Position numbers and translations under genes: made by a program
From: Pseudomonas sp. SLFW
GTDB taxonomy: Bacteria > Pseudomonadota > Gammaproteobacteria > Pseudomonadales > Pseudomonadaceae
DNA: 64,000 bases
Direction of reading: 5' to 3'
NCBI RefSeq assembly: GCF_009905615.1
Contig: NZ_JAAAKW010000010.1
Coordinates: 62,001 to 126,000, forward strand
In this document: positions 36,253 through 45,244 of the stretch, one piece after another
Numbering within the stretch: the first letter of the stretch is position 1
Layout: each line of letters opens with the position of its first letter
The notes under the pieces: model-generated
What the model saw: the letters and a program-made list of their open reading frames with translations, nothing else
The model's database searches: none
What the model was told of the DNA's origin: nothing

Positions 36253-37938
36253 ATGAGCGAAAGCTTTGCAGAACTCTTTGAAGAAAGCCTGAAAACCCTC
36301 AATCTTCAGCCGGGTGCGATCATCACCGGTATCGTTGTCGACATCGACGGCGACTGGGTTACCGTACACGCTGGCCTGAAGTCCGAGGGCGTCATCCCGC
36401 TCGAGCAGTTCTACAACGATGCTGGCGAACTGACCATCAAGGTCGGTGACGAAGTACACGTTGCGCTGGACGCGGTCGAAGACGGCTTTGGCGAAACCAA
36501 ACTGTCCCGCGAAAAAGCCAAGCGTGCTGAGTGCTGGATCGTTCTGGAAGCCGCTTTCGCAGCTGAAGAAGTGGTCAAGGGCGTTATCAACGGTAAGGTT
36601 AAAGGCGGCTTCACTGTCGACGTTAACGGCATCCGTGCGTTCCTGCCAGGTTCTCTGGTTGACGTCCGTCCAGTGCGCGACACCACGCACCTGGAAGGCA
36701 AAGAGCTGGAATTCAAGGTCATCAAGCTGGACCAGAAGCGCAACAACGTTGTCGTTTCCCGTCGCAGCGTCCTGGAAGCCGAGAACAGCGCCGAGCGCGA
36801 AGCTCTGCTGGAATCCCTGCAGGAAGGTCAGCAAGTCAAAGGTATCGTCAAGAACCTCACCGATTACGGCGCATTCGTCGATCTGGGTGGCGTCGATGGC
36901 CTGCTGCACATCACCGACATGGCTTGGAAGCGCATCAAGCATCCATCGGAAATCGTCAACGTTGGCGATGAGATCGATGTAAAAGTCCTGAAGTACGATC
37001 GTGAACGCAATCGTGTTTCCCTGGGCCTGAAGCAACTGGGTGAAGACCCATGGGTTGCTATCAAGGCACGTTACCCAGAAGGCACTCGCGTCACTGCACG
37101 CGTTACCAACCTGACCGACTACGGCTGCTTCGCAGAGCTGGAAGAAGGCGTGGAAGGCCTGGTACACGTTTCCGAAATGGACTGGACCAACAAGAACATC
37201 CACCCTTCGAAAGTCGTACAAGTCGGCGACGAAGTGGAAGTCATGGTTCTGGACATCGACGAAGAGCGTCGTCGTATCTCCCTGGGCATCAAGCAGTGCA
37301 AATCTAACCCATGGGAAGATTTCTCTGGCCAGTTCAACAAGGGCGACAAGATCTCCGGCACCATCAAGTCGATCACCGATTTCGGTATCTTCATTGGTCT
37401 GGACGGCGGCATCGACGGTCTGGTTCACCTGTCCGACATCTCCTGGAACGAAGTGGGCGAAGAAGCCGTGCGTCGCTTCAAGAAGGGCGACGAGCTCGAC
37501 ACCGTGATCCTGTCGGTTGATCCTGAGCGTGAGCGCATCTCGCTGGGTATCAAGCAACTGGAAAGCGATCCGTTCTCCGAGTACGTCACTGTCAATGACA
37601 AAGGCGCTATCGTTCGCGGTACCGTTAAAGAAGTTGACGCTAAAGGCGCCATCATCACTCTGGCCGACGACATCGAAGCCACTCTGAAAGCTTCCGAAAT
37701 CAGCCGTGACCGCGTTGAAGACGCGCGTAACGTTCTGAAGGAAGGCGAAGAGATCGAAGCCAAGATCATCAGCGTTGACCGCAAGAGCCGCGTAATTAGC
37801 TTGTCCATCAAGTCGAAAGACGTTGAAGACGAGAAAGAAGCGATTCAGAGCCTGCGTAGCAAGCCTGAAACCGCTGAGAACACAGGTCCTACCACTCTGG
37901 GTGACCTGCTGCGTGCTCAAATGGAAAAACAGAACTGA
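36253..37938 (+). CDS. rpsA: 30S ribosomal protein S1
   Basis: A protein of 561 residues with six S1 RNA-binding repeats, the standard architecture. Repeats 3-6 show GIVKNLTDYGAFVDLGGVDG, ARVTNLTDYGCFAELEEGVE and similar blocks. It holds mRNA on the 30S subunit. The 121-base leader between cmk and rpsA is AT-richer near the start codon and could host the usual S1 autoregulation; this is inference. An intrinsic terminator follows at 37956. Confidence 0.97.
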   Translation: MSESFAELFEESLKTLNLQPGAIITGIVVDIDGDWVTVHAGLKSEGVIPLEQFYNDAGELTIKVGDEVHVALDAVEDGFGETKLSREKAKRAECWIVLEAAFAAEEVVKGVINGKVKGGFTVDVNGIRAFLPGSLVDVRPVRDTTHLEGKELEFKVIKLDQKRNNVVVSRRSVLEAENSAEREALLESLQEGQQVKGIVKNLTDYGAFVDLGGVDGLLHITDMAWKRIKHPSEIVNVGDEIDVKVLKYDRERNRVSLGLKQLGEDPWVAIKARYPEGTRVTARVTNLTDYGCFAELEEGVEGLVHVSEMDWTNKNIHPSKVVQVGDEVEVMVLDIDEERRRISLGIKQCKSNPWEDFSGQFNKGDKISGTIKSITDFGIFIGLDGGIDGLVHLSDISWNEVGEEAVRRFKKGDELDTVILSVDPERERISLGIKQLESDPFSEYVTVNDKGAIVRGTVKEVDAKGAIITLADDIEATLKASEISRDRVEDARNVLKEGEEIEAKIISVDRKSRVISLSIKSKDVEDEKEAIQSLRSKPETAENTGPTTLGDLLRAQMEKQN

Positions 37939-37955
37939 GTTCTGTCTGACCGTTG

Positions 37956-37984
37956 AAAAAGGGCGACTTCGGTCGCCCTTTTTT
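37956..37984 (+). terminator. Intrinsic terminator of rpsA
   Basis: GGGCGAC-TTCG-GTCGCCC flanked by five A and six T, 17 bases after the stop. The TTCG tetraloop makes it a strong terminator. Confidence 0.93.
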
Positions 37985-38193
37985 GTGGGCGATGGTTTAT
38001 GGGGGAACAGCCCCTCGAAGCGCCAATGGGTGTATTCCGCCAAGCCCCGGATTGACAAGGCCTGGACTGGATAATGGCCCCTTGCCTGGAAACGCTGTTC
38101 ACATAAGTGGAAACATGGGCTGTTCAAAAACCTTAGGTCGTGCTAAAACCTTCAAAGCGCTTTACCTAGCTGCTTGAAAAAGAAGGGAAAAAT

Positions 38194-38493
38194 ATGACGA
38201 AGTCGGAGTTGATCGATCGAATTGTCACCCATCAAGGACTGCTCTCATCCAAAGATGTGGAGCTGGCCATCAAGACCATGCTTGAGCAGATGTCGCAGTG
38301 CCTCGCCACCGGCGACCGTATTGAGATACGGGGCTTTGGCAGCTTCTCCCTGCATTACCGCGCGCCTCGCGTGGGTCGCAATCCCAAGACCGGGCAGTCC
38401 GTCAGCCTCGACGGCAAGTTCGTCCCTCATTTCAAACCGGGCAAAGAGCTGCGCGACCGGGTGAACGAAGACGAGGAACACGAACTCCAATAG
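38194..38493 (+). CDS. ihfB: Integration host factor subunit beta
   Basis: A DNA-bending protein of 99 residues. The start MTKSELIDRIVTHQGLLSSK and the beta-arm region RIEIRGFGSFSLHYRAPRVG with GRNPKTGQSV are diagnostic. AAGGGA precedes the ATG. It has its own upstream region of about 200 bases after the rpsA terminator, and the LapA-domain gene follows 19 bases later. In pseudomonads ihfB marks one edge of the O-antigen locus. Confidence 0.96.
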   Translation: MTKSELIDRIVTHQGLLSSKDVELAIKTMLEQMSQCLATGDRIEIRGFGSFSLHYRAPRVGRNPKTGQSVSLDGKFVPHFKPGKELRDRVNEDEEHELQ

Positions 38494-38512
38494 CCGTTGG
38501 AGGGAATACTCG

Positions 38513-38752
38513 ATGCGAAATCTTAAACGTCTGATATTTTTTGTCGTCGTGCTGCTGATCGTGGCAGCGACGGTTGTGTTCATGCTTGAAAACCAACAGC
38601 CAGTGGCGTTGGTGTTTTTTGGCTGGGCGGCCCCTGAACTGTCGGTGGCTGTGCCGGTGATCTTCGCGCTCTTGGTGGGGATGCTGATCGGTCCTTTTCT
38701 GGCGTGGGCCACACGGCTTCGCCGCAAACCCAAACCGTCACGCTTGGCCTGA
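38513..38752 (+). CDS. LapA-domain (DUF1049) inner-membrane protein
   Basis: A protein of 79 residues with two hydrophobic segments (about 7-27 and 43-65) and a basic C terminus, RLRRKPKPSR. It fits the lipopolysaccharide assembly protein A domain family. In E. coli LapA/LapB control LpxC turnover and thus LPS amount. No lapB lies next to it. GGAGGG precedes the ATG; it is probably cotranscribed with ihfB. Confidence 0.8.
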   Translation: MRNLKRLIFFVVVLLIVAATVVFMLENQQPVALVFFGWAAPELSVAVPVIFALLVGMLIGPFLAWATRLRRKPKPSRLA

Positions 38753-38808
38753 ATATCGCGGCCTGGGGCCGCCTGACTTTCCAGAAGTGCAGTCTTTCAT
38801 ACGCACTA

Positions 38809-38829
38809 ACATTTCCTGTCAGGAAATGT
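38809..38829. promoter_or_regulatory. Perfect 21-bp palindrome upstream of nuclease gene
   Basis: ACATTTCCTG-T-CAGGAAATGT has perfect ten-base arms around a single base. No T-run follows on either strand, so it looks like an operator rather than a terminator. It lies 107 bases before the start of the beta-CASP gene. Confidence 0.6.
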
Positions 38830-38862
38830 ATTCCCGAATGCTTCCGAAAACTCTCGCAAAAC

Positions 38863-38897
38863 CTTAACGGCTGAAGCCTGTATTCAGCACGGTTAAG
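38863..38897 (+). promoter_or_regulatory. Two-step hairpin in leader of nuclease gene
   Basis: CTTAAC-g-GCTGAA pairs with TTCAGC-acg-GTTAAG around a seven-base loop (GCCTGTA). It ends 39 bases before the start codon, without a T-tract. It would form an RNA structure in the 5' leader if transcription starts upstream. Confidence 0.5.
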
Positions 38898-38936
38898 CTG
38901 CGCCGCTTTTCAGCCAGCGGATCGGGAAGCAAGCTC

Positions 38937-40379
38937 ATGATTTATCCAGACATCATTCATCACGGTGCAGGGGAGGGGGTTACAGGCTCCTGTCACCAAT
39001 TGCAGCTGGATGCCGCCCACGGCCTGTTGATCGACTGCGGTTTGTTTCAAGGTCTTGAAGCGGATCTCCGGGAACGTTTCGGCATGTCAGCCGCGGTCGA
39101 TTTCTCTGTAGAGACCCTGAAGCTGCTGATCGTGACGCATGTCCACGCTGATCACGTGGGCCGCATTCCCCAGTTGTTAGCGGCGGGTTTCAAAGGGCCA
39201 ATCCTTTGCAGTGAGGCTTCTGCCAAATTGCTGCCGTTAGTGCTTGAGGATGCCTTCAAACTGGAGTGGGGTCGCGATACGCAACAGATCGCCCATTACC
39301 TGAAACTGATCGATGAACGCGTCATTGCGCTTCCGTTCGATACCTGGTTTAGCGTTGTCGAAACACCCGCAGTCACTTGTCGTATCCGTTTACAGCGCGC
39401 CGGTCATATTCTGGGTTCGGCCTATGTCGAATGCGATGTCAGTTACCCCCTTGAGCAGCGTCGCCGGCGTGTCGTGTTTTCCGGAGACCTGGGTTCATCC
39501 CACACGCCGATTCTGCCCGATCCCCAATCTCCCGAGCGCGCCGACGTGCTGGTGCTGGAAAGCACCTACGGAGATCGTCAGCATGAAGACCGCGCCACCC
39601 GGCAAGTCCGTCTTGAAGCCGTCATTGACAAGGCGTTGGCAGACCATGGCACTGTGCTGATCCCGGCATTCAGTGTGGGGCGGACTCAAGAGTTGCTGTA
39701 TGAAATCGAAGATATCCTGCACCGCAAGGCGTTATTGGGCCTGAGCGAGGTATCCCCCTCGGTGGACACAGCACTGCCGGTCAATTGGCCGCTATTGCCC
39801 GTGATCCTAGATTCGCCGCTGGCTCAGCGATTGACTCAGGTGTATCAGTCATTTGATGACATGTGGGATGAGGAAGCCGTCGTGCGGCTCGGCAGCGGCC
39901 GTAAGCCCCTCGGCTTCAAACAGTTGATCACGATCAACAGCCACGCCCAGCATCTGCAAACCGTGAATTATCTGGCAAGTACAGGGCGGCCGGCGATTGT
40001 CATTGCCGGTCACGGGATGTGCGCGGGGGGACGAATCGTTGATTACCTCAAGGTCATGCTGGGTGATCCGCGCCACAACGTAGTGTTCACCGGGTATCAG
40101 GCGAAGGGCACCCCCGGTGCGGCCATTCAGGCTTATGGGCCAAAAGGTGGCTACGTCGAGCTCGACAAACAACGTTACGAGATAAAAGCCGGTGTGGAAA
40201 ACCTCGGTGGCTACTCTGCCCATGCTGACCAAAAAGGTCTGGTGGACTTCGTCATGGGCATGGACGTGTTGCCGTCCGAAATCCGGCTGGTCCACGGCGA
40301 GCCGGAGGCGAAAAGAAAGCTTAAGCAGAAACTGGAAGCCCGCAGCGCCCATCGTTCGCATCGTCCCGTGGTGACGTGA
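38937..40379 (+). CDS. Beta-CASP metallo-beta-lactamase RNA nuclease
   Basis: A protein of 480 residues. The zinc motif THVHADHVGRIPQL (HxHxDH), AGHILGSAYVE and FSGDLGSSHTP define the metallo-beta-lactamase core. A beta-CASP insert carries VLIPAFSVGRTQELLYEIED and GHGMCAGGRIVDYL, and YSAHADQKGLVDFV closes the active site. This is the CPSF/Ysh1-like RNA endonuclease class. The ATG at 38937 follows GGGAAG. The RNA target is unknown. It sits between ihfB and the polysaccharide genes, with a structured leader. Confidence 0.87.
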   Translation: MIYPDIIHHGAGEGVTGSCHQLQLDAAHGLLIDCGLFQGLEADLRERFGMSAAVDFSVETLKLLIVTHVHADHVGRIPQLLAAGFKGPILCSEASAKLLPLVLEDAFKLEWGRDTQQIAHYLKLIDERVIALPFDTWFSVVETPAVTCRIRLQRAGHILGSAYVECDVSYPLEQRRRRVVFSGDLGSSHTPILPDPQSPERADVLVLESTYGDRQHEDRATRQVRLEAVIDKALADHGTVLIPAFSVGRTQELLYEIEDILHRKALLGLSEVSPSVDTALPVNWPLLPVILDSPLAQRLTQVYQSFDDMWDEEAVVRLGSGRKPLGFKQLITINSHAQHLQTVNYLASTGRPAIVIAGHGMCAGGRIVDYLKVMLGDPRHNVVFTGYQAKGTPGAAIQAYGPKGGYVELDKQRYEIKAGVENLGGYSAHADQKGLVDFVMGMDVLPSEIRLVHGEPEAKRKLKQKLEARSAHRSHRPVVT

Positions 40380-40531
40380 TGAATGCCTTGCGACGCTCAT
40401 CACACCGTCACTGAATGGCCTGTATCGTTTTGATGGCGTGGGATGGCTTTATCAAATCATTCGAGACGGTTTTCTCCGTTTCGAAGATAATTACGCCTCA
40501 GTGATTAACAAAACTCGATTTTTACTGCCTA

Positions 40532-40569
40532 ACCCTCGCCTCAAGCTGTTGTGCGCGAGGGTAGCGTGC
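40532..40569 (+). promoter_or_regulatory. JUMPStart/ops-like element
   Basis: AGCTGTT (40543-40549) followed by GGTAGCGTGC (40560-40569) reproduces the two best-conserved blocks of JUMPStart, with a spacing two bases shorter than the consensus as I remember it. ACCCTCGC (40532-40539) and GCGAGGGT (40555-40562) also form a stem around the first block. JUMPStart/ops elements recruit RfaH-type antiterminators at polysaccharide operons. It lies 73 bases before the phosphomannomutase start. Confidence 0.6.
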
Positions 40570-40603
40570 AGTCCGATGGATGGGCTGCTTCATACTGAAC
40601 AGA

Positions 40604-40621
40604 GGAACCTTCGGGTTTTTT
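40604..40621 (+). terminator. Short UUCG hairpin with T-run before polysaccharide genes
   Basis: GGAACC-TTCG-GGTTTT with further T residues is a small, UUCG-capped terminator-like or pause hairpin. It lies between the JUMPStart-like element and the first polysaccharide gene. The stem is short, so full termination is uncertain. Confidence 0.4.
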
Positions 40622-40641
40622 CGTCGCATAGGTTTTTACAC

Positions 40642-42015
40642 ATGAATCCCGACTATCCCGTTATTCAGACCCGTTGCTTCAAAGCCTACGATATCCGTGG
40701 CCAGGTCCCCAATGATCTGGACGCAGACATCGCCTATCGGATTGGGCGCTCCATGGTGGTCGAACTGGGTGCCAAAAATATCGTGGTCGGCAGAGACATG
40801 CGTCTCGAAAGCCCGGCGCTGGCCCAGGCTTTGACCCAAGGTATCCTGGACGCTGGCGCGGATGTCATCGACATCGGATTGTGCGGAACCGAAGAAGTCT
40901 ATTTTGCAACCAGCCACTACGTCGCAGATGGCGGGGTGATGGTCACAGCCAGTCATAACCCCAAGGGTTACAACGGCATGAAACTGGTCAAGGGCGAATC
41001 CCGTCCGATCAGTGGCGACACCGGCCTTGATGCCATTCGCCAGCGAGTAGACGCCGGCGACCTCGGCACGGTCGCCGCGCAGTCAGGTAGCGTCAAATCA
41101 TGGCCCGACAAAGGCGCTTACATCAAGCACCTGCTCAAATATGTCGAAGGCGCCGAATTGCGTCCGTTGAAAATCCTCGCGGACCCTGGCAATGGCGCCG
41201 TCGGCCCAGCGCTGCAAGCGATCAAATCGCAGCTGCCCTTCGAATGGGTGATCATCAACGCCGAGCCCGACGGCAATTTCCCCAACGGCGTGCCCAACCC
41301 GCTTCTGCCCGAAAACCGCAGCATCACCCGTGATGCCTTGCTGGAGCACAAGTGTGACCTGGGGCTGGCGTGGGATGGCGACTTCGACCGCTGCTTCTTC
41401 TTCGATGAGCGCGGCCGTTTCGTCGAAGGCTACTACCTGGTCGGTCTGCTCGCGGAAATGCTACTCAAACAGCACCCTGGCTCGAAGATCATTCATGACC
41501 CGCGCCTGACCTGGAACACCATCGATCAGGTCAATCTGGCGGGGGGCACGCCGGTGCTGTGCAAGACCGGTCACGCCTTCATCAAGGAACGCATGCGCAA
41601 GGAAGACGCGGTTTACGGCGGCGAGATGAGCGCGCACCACTACTTCCGCGACTTCGCCTACTGCGACAGCGGCATGATCCCTTGGCTCTTGGTCACGGCG
41701 CTGATGTCCGTTTCCGGCAAGACGTTCTCTCAACTGGTGGATGAACGCATGGCCGCCTACCCGTGCAGCGGCGAGATCAACTACAAGGTGACGGACGTCA
41801 AAGCCATCATCGGCAAAGTGCTGGACCATTACACCCCGATCTGTTCGAACATCGACAAAACGGACGGCATCAGCCTTGAATTCCCTGAATGGCGCTTTAA
41901 TCTGCGCGGCTCCAACACTGAGCCGCTGCTGCGTCTGAACGTCGAAAGCCGACGCGACCCACAGCTGGTCGAGGCCAAGGTCAAGGAGATCGAGCAACTG
42001 CTCAACGGCGGCTGA
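40642..42015 (+). CDS. Phosphomannomutase / phosphoglucomutase
   Basis: A protein of 457 residues of the alpha-D-phosphohexomutase family, ManB/CpsG-like. The phosphoserine loop is VMVTASHNPKGYNGMKLVKG, the metal loop LAWDGDFDRCFFF, the sugar loop GGEMSAHHYFRD and the phosphate loop RGSNTEPLLRLNVESR. It interconverts mannose-6-P and mannose-1-P for GDP-mannose, used in LPS or exopolysaccharide. It is distinct in context from algC. The ATG at 40642 starts the conserved region; a longer frame upstream runs through the JUMPStart-like element. Confidence 0.9.
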   Translation: MNPDYPVIQTRCFKAYDIRGQVPNDLDADIAYRIGRSMVVELGAKNIVVGRDMRLESPALAQALTQGILDAGADVIDIGLCGTEEVYFATSHYVADGGVMVTASHNPKGYNGMKLVKGESRPISGDTGLDAIRQRVDAGDLGTVAAQSGSVKSWPDKGAYIKHLLKYVEGAELRPLKILADPGNGAVGPALQAIKSQLPFEWVIINAEPDGNFPNGVPNPLLPENRSITRDALLEHKCDLGLAWDGDFDRCFFFDERGRFVEGYYLVGLLAEMLLKQHPGSKIIHDPRLTWNTIDQVNLAGGTPVLCKTGHAFIKERMRKEDAVYGGEMSAHHYFRDFAYCDSGMIPWLLVTALMSVSGKTFSQLVDERMAAYPCSGEINYKVTDVKAIIGKVLDHYTPICSNIDKTDGISLEFPEWRFNLRGSNTEPLLRLNVESRRDPQLVEAKVKEIEQLLNGG

Positions 42016-42129
42016 TCCAACACGGTGGTGGCCCTGATGCTCCCGGCATCCAGGGCCGTCGCTGTTTTTTTATTTAAATGACAGTGGTAGCGGTAGTCAG
42101 GCAGTCGACCTTTTTATAACGGATCAAAA

Positions 42130-43146
42130 ATGAATCATTGGTGGTTGGCGGTCGCTGTAATCGGCTGTTCTTTCGCGTTTACCTATTGGCTTCGGCGCTA
42201 TGCATTGCATAAAAGCCTGCTGGATATTCCCAATGGCAGAAGCTCGCATACTGTCCCGACGCCTCGTGGCGGCGGTGTAGCCATTGTCGTGAGCTACCTG
42301 GTGGCGCTCGCGGTGCTGTTCGGCGAAGGCGTGCTGAGTTCAGCGGCATTTGCGGCCATGGCGGGGGCTGGTCTGGGCATCGCAGCGCTTGGTTTTCTGG
42401 ACGATCACGGGCATGTCGCTGCGCGTTGGCGTCTCCTGGGCCATTTTTTCGCCGCCATCTGGGCATTGTGCTGGCTGGGCGGACTGCCGCCGGTGACCTT
42501 TTTCGGTGCAACGTTTGAGTTGAGCTGGATCGGCCATGGGCTGGCGGCGCTCTATCTGGTGTGGTTGTTGAACCTCTATAACTTCATGGACGGTATCGAT
42601 GGCATTGCCAGTGTCGAAGCGGTCTGCGTGTGCCTGGGGGCCGCGCTGATCTACCTCTTGGGCGACCATGCCGAGATGACGTGGCAACCGTTGCTGCTGG
42701 CCGCTGCGGTTTTCGGTTTCCTGATCTGGAACTTTCCCCCTGCGAAAATCTTCATGGGGGATGCCGGAAGCGGGTTTTTGGGCATCATATTGGGCGTTCT
42801 GTCACTGCAGGCCGCGTGGATTTCCTCGCAGTTACTCTGGGCATGGCTTATTCTTCTCGGGGTTTTCATCGTAGACGCTACAGTTACCCTCATCCGTCGC
42901 CTCGTCCGAGGAGACAAGATCTATGAGGCTCACCGAAGTCATGCTTACCAATTCGCCTCGCGCAGATATGGCAAGCACCTTCCAGTGACGTCCGCAGTCG
43001 GTGTAATCAACCTGTTCTGGCTTTTGCCGGTCGCCATTGCGGTCACCCACTTCGGTGTCGATGGGGCGACCGGTCTGATCGTCGCTTATGTCCCGTTGGT
43101 GATCCTGGCGATCGGGTTCAGGGCAGGACAACTTGAACGGAGCTGA
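42130..43146 (+). CDS. wbpL: Undecaprenyl-phosphate sugar-1-phosphate transferase (WbpL-like)
   Basis: An integral membrane enzyme of 338 residues with about ten hydrophobic segments, glycosyltransferase family 4 (WecA/WbpL). Key residues are in GFLDDHGHVAARWRLLGHF, LYNFMDGIDGIASVEA and FMGDAGSGFLGIILG, with the basic cytosolic loop ending EAHRSHAYQF. It starts lipid-linked O-antigen synthesis by moving a GlcNAc/FucNAc-type phosphate to undecaprenyl phosphate. The sugar specificity is inferred from wbpM next to it. Confidence 0.9.
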   Translation: MNHWWLAVAVIGCSFAFTYWLRRYALHKSLLDIPNGRSSHTVPTPRGGGVAIVVSYLVALAVLFGEGVLSSAAFAAMAGAGLGIAALGFLDDHGHVAARWRLLGHFFAAIWALCWLGGLPPVTFFGATFELSWIGHGLAALYLVWLLNLYNFMDGIDGIASVEAVCVCLGAALIYLLGDHAEMTWQPLLLAAAVFGFLIWNFPPAKIFMGDAGSGFLGIILGVLSLQAAWISSQLLWAWLILLGVFIVDATVTLIRRLVRGDKIYEAHRSHAYQFASRRYGKHLPVTSAVGVINLFWLLPVAIAVTHFGVDGATGLIVAYVPLVILAIGFRAGQLERS

Positions 43147-43234
43147 ATGCCCCGTCGGGCGGCAGGGGTGGTGTATTTCTTGCGTAATGCTGGAATCAAG
43201 CACCCATGTTTCAGGTCGATAGGAGATTGAACTC

Positions 43235-45244
43235 GTGATCGAGGGATTCATGGAAAAGTTGCGCGTCATGTTGCTCGCGTTGCCGCGTCGTTATAAACGA
43301 ATCATTCAGGTCGCGACAGACGTCTGCCTGGTCTGGTTCGCGCTGTGGATGGCCTTCGTGGTCCGCCTCGGCATCGACGACCTGATCAATCCACTGACCA
43401 TTCACACCTGGCTGTTTGCTAGCGCGCCTGTCATTGCCATTCCCTTGTTCATCCGAATTGGCATGTACCGGGCGGTCATGCGCTATTTCGGCAATGACGC
43501 GCTGGTGGCGATCATCAAGGCGGTCAGCCTGTCGGCGCTGATTCTGGGCGTTGTCGTGTATCTCTACAGCAACCATCAGCACGTCGTGCCGCGCTCGGTA
43601 ATGTTCAACTACTGGTGGTTGAGCCTGGTGATGATCGGTGGCCTGCGCCTCGCAATGCGTCAGTATTTTTTGGGCGACTGGTTCTCCGCCGTGCAGCATG
43701 TGCCTTTCGCTACGCGGGACGACGGATTGCCGAAAGTCGCGATCTACGGCGCAGGCGCGGCAGGTAACCAGTTGGTGGCGGCGCTTCGGATGGGCCGTTC
43801 GATGCGCCCAGTGGCGTTTATCGACGATGACGATTCCATCTCCAATCGGGTGATTTCCGGGCTGCAGGTGTACAAGCCCAAGCACATCCAGCAAATGATC
43901 GACGTGACCGGGGCACAGGAGATACTGCTGGCGATCCCGTCCTCGGCCAGAGCCCGTCGTCGGGAAATCCTCGGATTTCTGGAAGGGTTCCCGCTTCACG
44001 TGCGCAGTGTGCCGAATTTTTCCGATCTGGCTGCTGGCCGGGTGAAAGTCGATGACCTTCAGGAAGTCGACATCGCTGACCTGTTGGGACGCGATGCCGT
44101 TCCCGCCCAGGAAGACCTGCTGGAGCACTGCATCAAGAATCAATGCGTGCTGGTGACCGGGGCGGGTGGCTCGATCGGTTCGGAGCTGTGCCGTCAGATC
44201 GTGCTGCACAAACCCACCACGCTGTTGCTGCTGGACCACAGCGAGTTCAACCTCTATACGATCCTCTCGGAACTGGAGCGACGCATTGCGCGTGAGTCCC
44301 TGAAGGTCAAAGTACTGCCGATCCTTGGCTCCGTGCGTAACCATGCCAAGTTGCTGGACGTGATGAAGACCTGGCGGGTGGACACCGTTTACCACGCTGC
44401 GGCCTATAAACACGTGCCAATGGTCGAGCACAATATTGCTGAAGGCGTGATCAACAACGTGGTAGGGACATTGAACGCGGCGCAGGCGGCGTTGCAGGCG
44501 GGGGTCTCCAACTTTGTGCTGATTTCCACCGACAAGGCCGTACGACCCACCAACATCATGGGCAGCACCAAGCGGCTGGCCGAGCTGATCTTGCAGGCAT
44601 TGAGTCGCGAAACAGCGCCAGTGATGTTCGGCGACCGGGCGAACGTGCACCAAGTGAACAAGACCCGATTCATCATGGTGCGATTCGGCAACGTGCTGGG
44701 CTCGTCCGGCTCGGTGATTCCGCTGTTCCACTCGCAGATCAAATCCGGCGGTCCCCTGACCGTTACGCACCCGAAGATCACCCGGTACTTCATGACCATC
44801 CCAGAAGCCGCGCAGTTGGTGATTCAGGCGGGTTCGATGGGGCAGGGTGGCGACGTGTTTGTGCTCGACATGGGCGAGCCGGTGAAAATCATCGAACTGG
44901 CCGAGAAGATGGTTCATCTGTCAGGGCTCAGCATCCGTTCAGACAAGAACCCTCATGGCGACATCTCCATTGAGTTCACCGGGCTGCGTCCGGGTGAGAA
45001 GCTCTACGAGGAGCTGTTGATCGGCGACAACGTGGCGGTGACCAGTCACCCGATGATCATGAGCGCTCAAGAGGATCACCTGTCGTGGGATGCGTTCAAG
45101 CAGAGCCTGACGCTGCTCCTCAAGGCGCTGGATGACGATGATTACGACAAGGTGCGCCAGATCCTCGGCGATACGGTCAGCGGCTACGCACCGGAAGGTG
45201 AGATCGTCGACTGGATTCACCAACAACGCCGTCACGAGCCGTGA
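43235..45244 (+). CDS. wbpM: UDP-sugar 4,6-dehydratase (WbpM-like)
   Basis: A protein of 669 residues. Four N-terminal membrane segments (about 15-145) precede a CoA-binding-like Rossmann fold (AIYGAGAAGNQLVAALRMG). The catalytic SDR domain starts at about residue 305 with VLVTGAGGSIGSELCRQI. The active site shows the SMK arrangement (STDKAVRPTNIMGSTKR), with Met in place of the usual Tyr. WbpM makes UDP-4-keto-6-deoxy-GlcNAc for O-antigen sugars. It starts with GTG after AGGAG; an ATG at 43250 is possible. Confidence 0.93.
   Translation: MIEGFMEKLRVMLLALPRRYKRIIQVATDVCLVWFALWMAFVVRLGIDDLINPLTIHTWLFASAPVIAIPLFIRIGMYRAVMRYFGNDALVAIIKAVSLSALILGVVVYLYSNHQHVVPRSVMFNYWWLSLVMIGGLRLAMRQYFLGDWFSAVQHVPFATRDDGLPKVAIYGAGAAGNQLVAALRMGRSMRPVAFIDDDDSISNRVISGLQVYKPKHIQQMIDVTGAQEILLAIPSSARARRREILGFLEGFPLHVRSVPNFSDLAAGRVKVDDLQEVDIADLLGRDAVPAQEDLLEHCIKNQCVLVTGAGGSIGSELCRQIVLHKPTTLLLLDHSEFNLYTILSELERRIARESLKVKVLPILGSVRNHAKLLDVMKTWRVDTVYHAAAYKHVPMVEHNIAEGVINNVVGTLNAAQAALQAGVSNFVLISTDKAVRPTNIMGSTKRLAELILQALSRETAPVMFGDRANVHQVNKTRFIMVRFGNVLGSSGSVIPLFHSQIKSGGPLTVTHPKITRYFMTIPEAAQLVIQAGSMGQGGDVFVLDMGEPVKIIELAEKMVHLSGLSIRSDKNPHGDISIEFTGLRPGEKLYEELLIGDNVAVTSHPMIMSAQEDHLSWDAFKQSLTLLLKALDDDDYDKVRQILGDTVSGYAPEGEIVDWIHQQRRHEP

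Noticed and set aside
36238..38127. A 629-codon open frame antisense to rpsA
   Set aside because: Shadow of the highly biased rpsA codons; no ribosome binding site or domain.
43211..44917. A 568-codon open frame antisense to wbpM
   Set aside because: Rich in His, Gln and Arg, typical of reverse-strand reading of a GC-rich gene; wbpM is certain.
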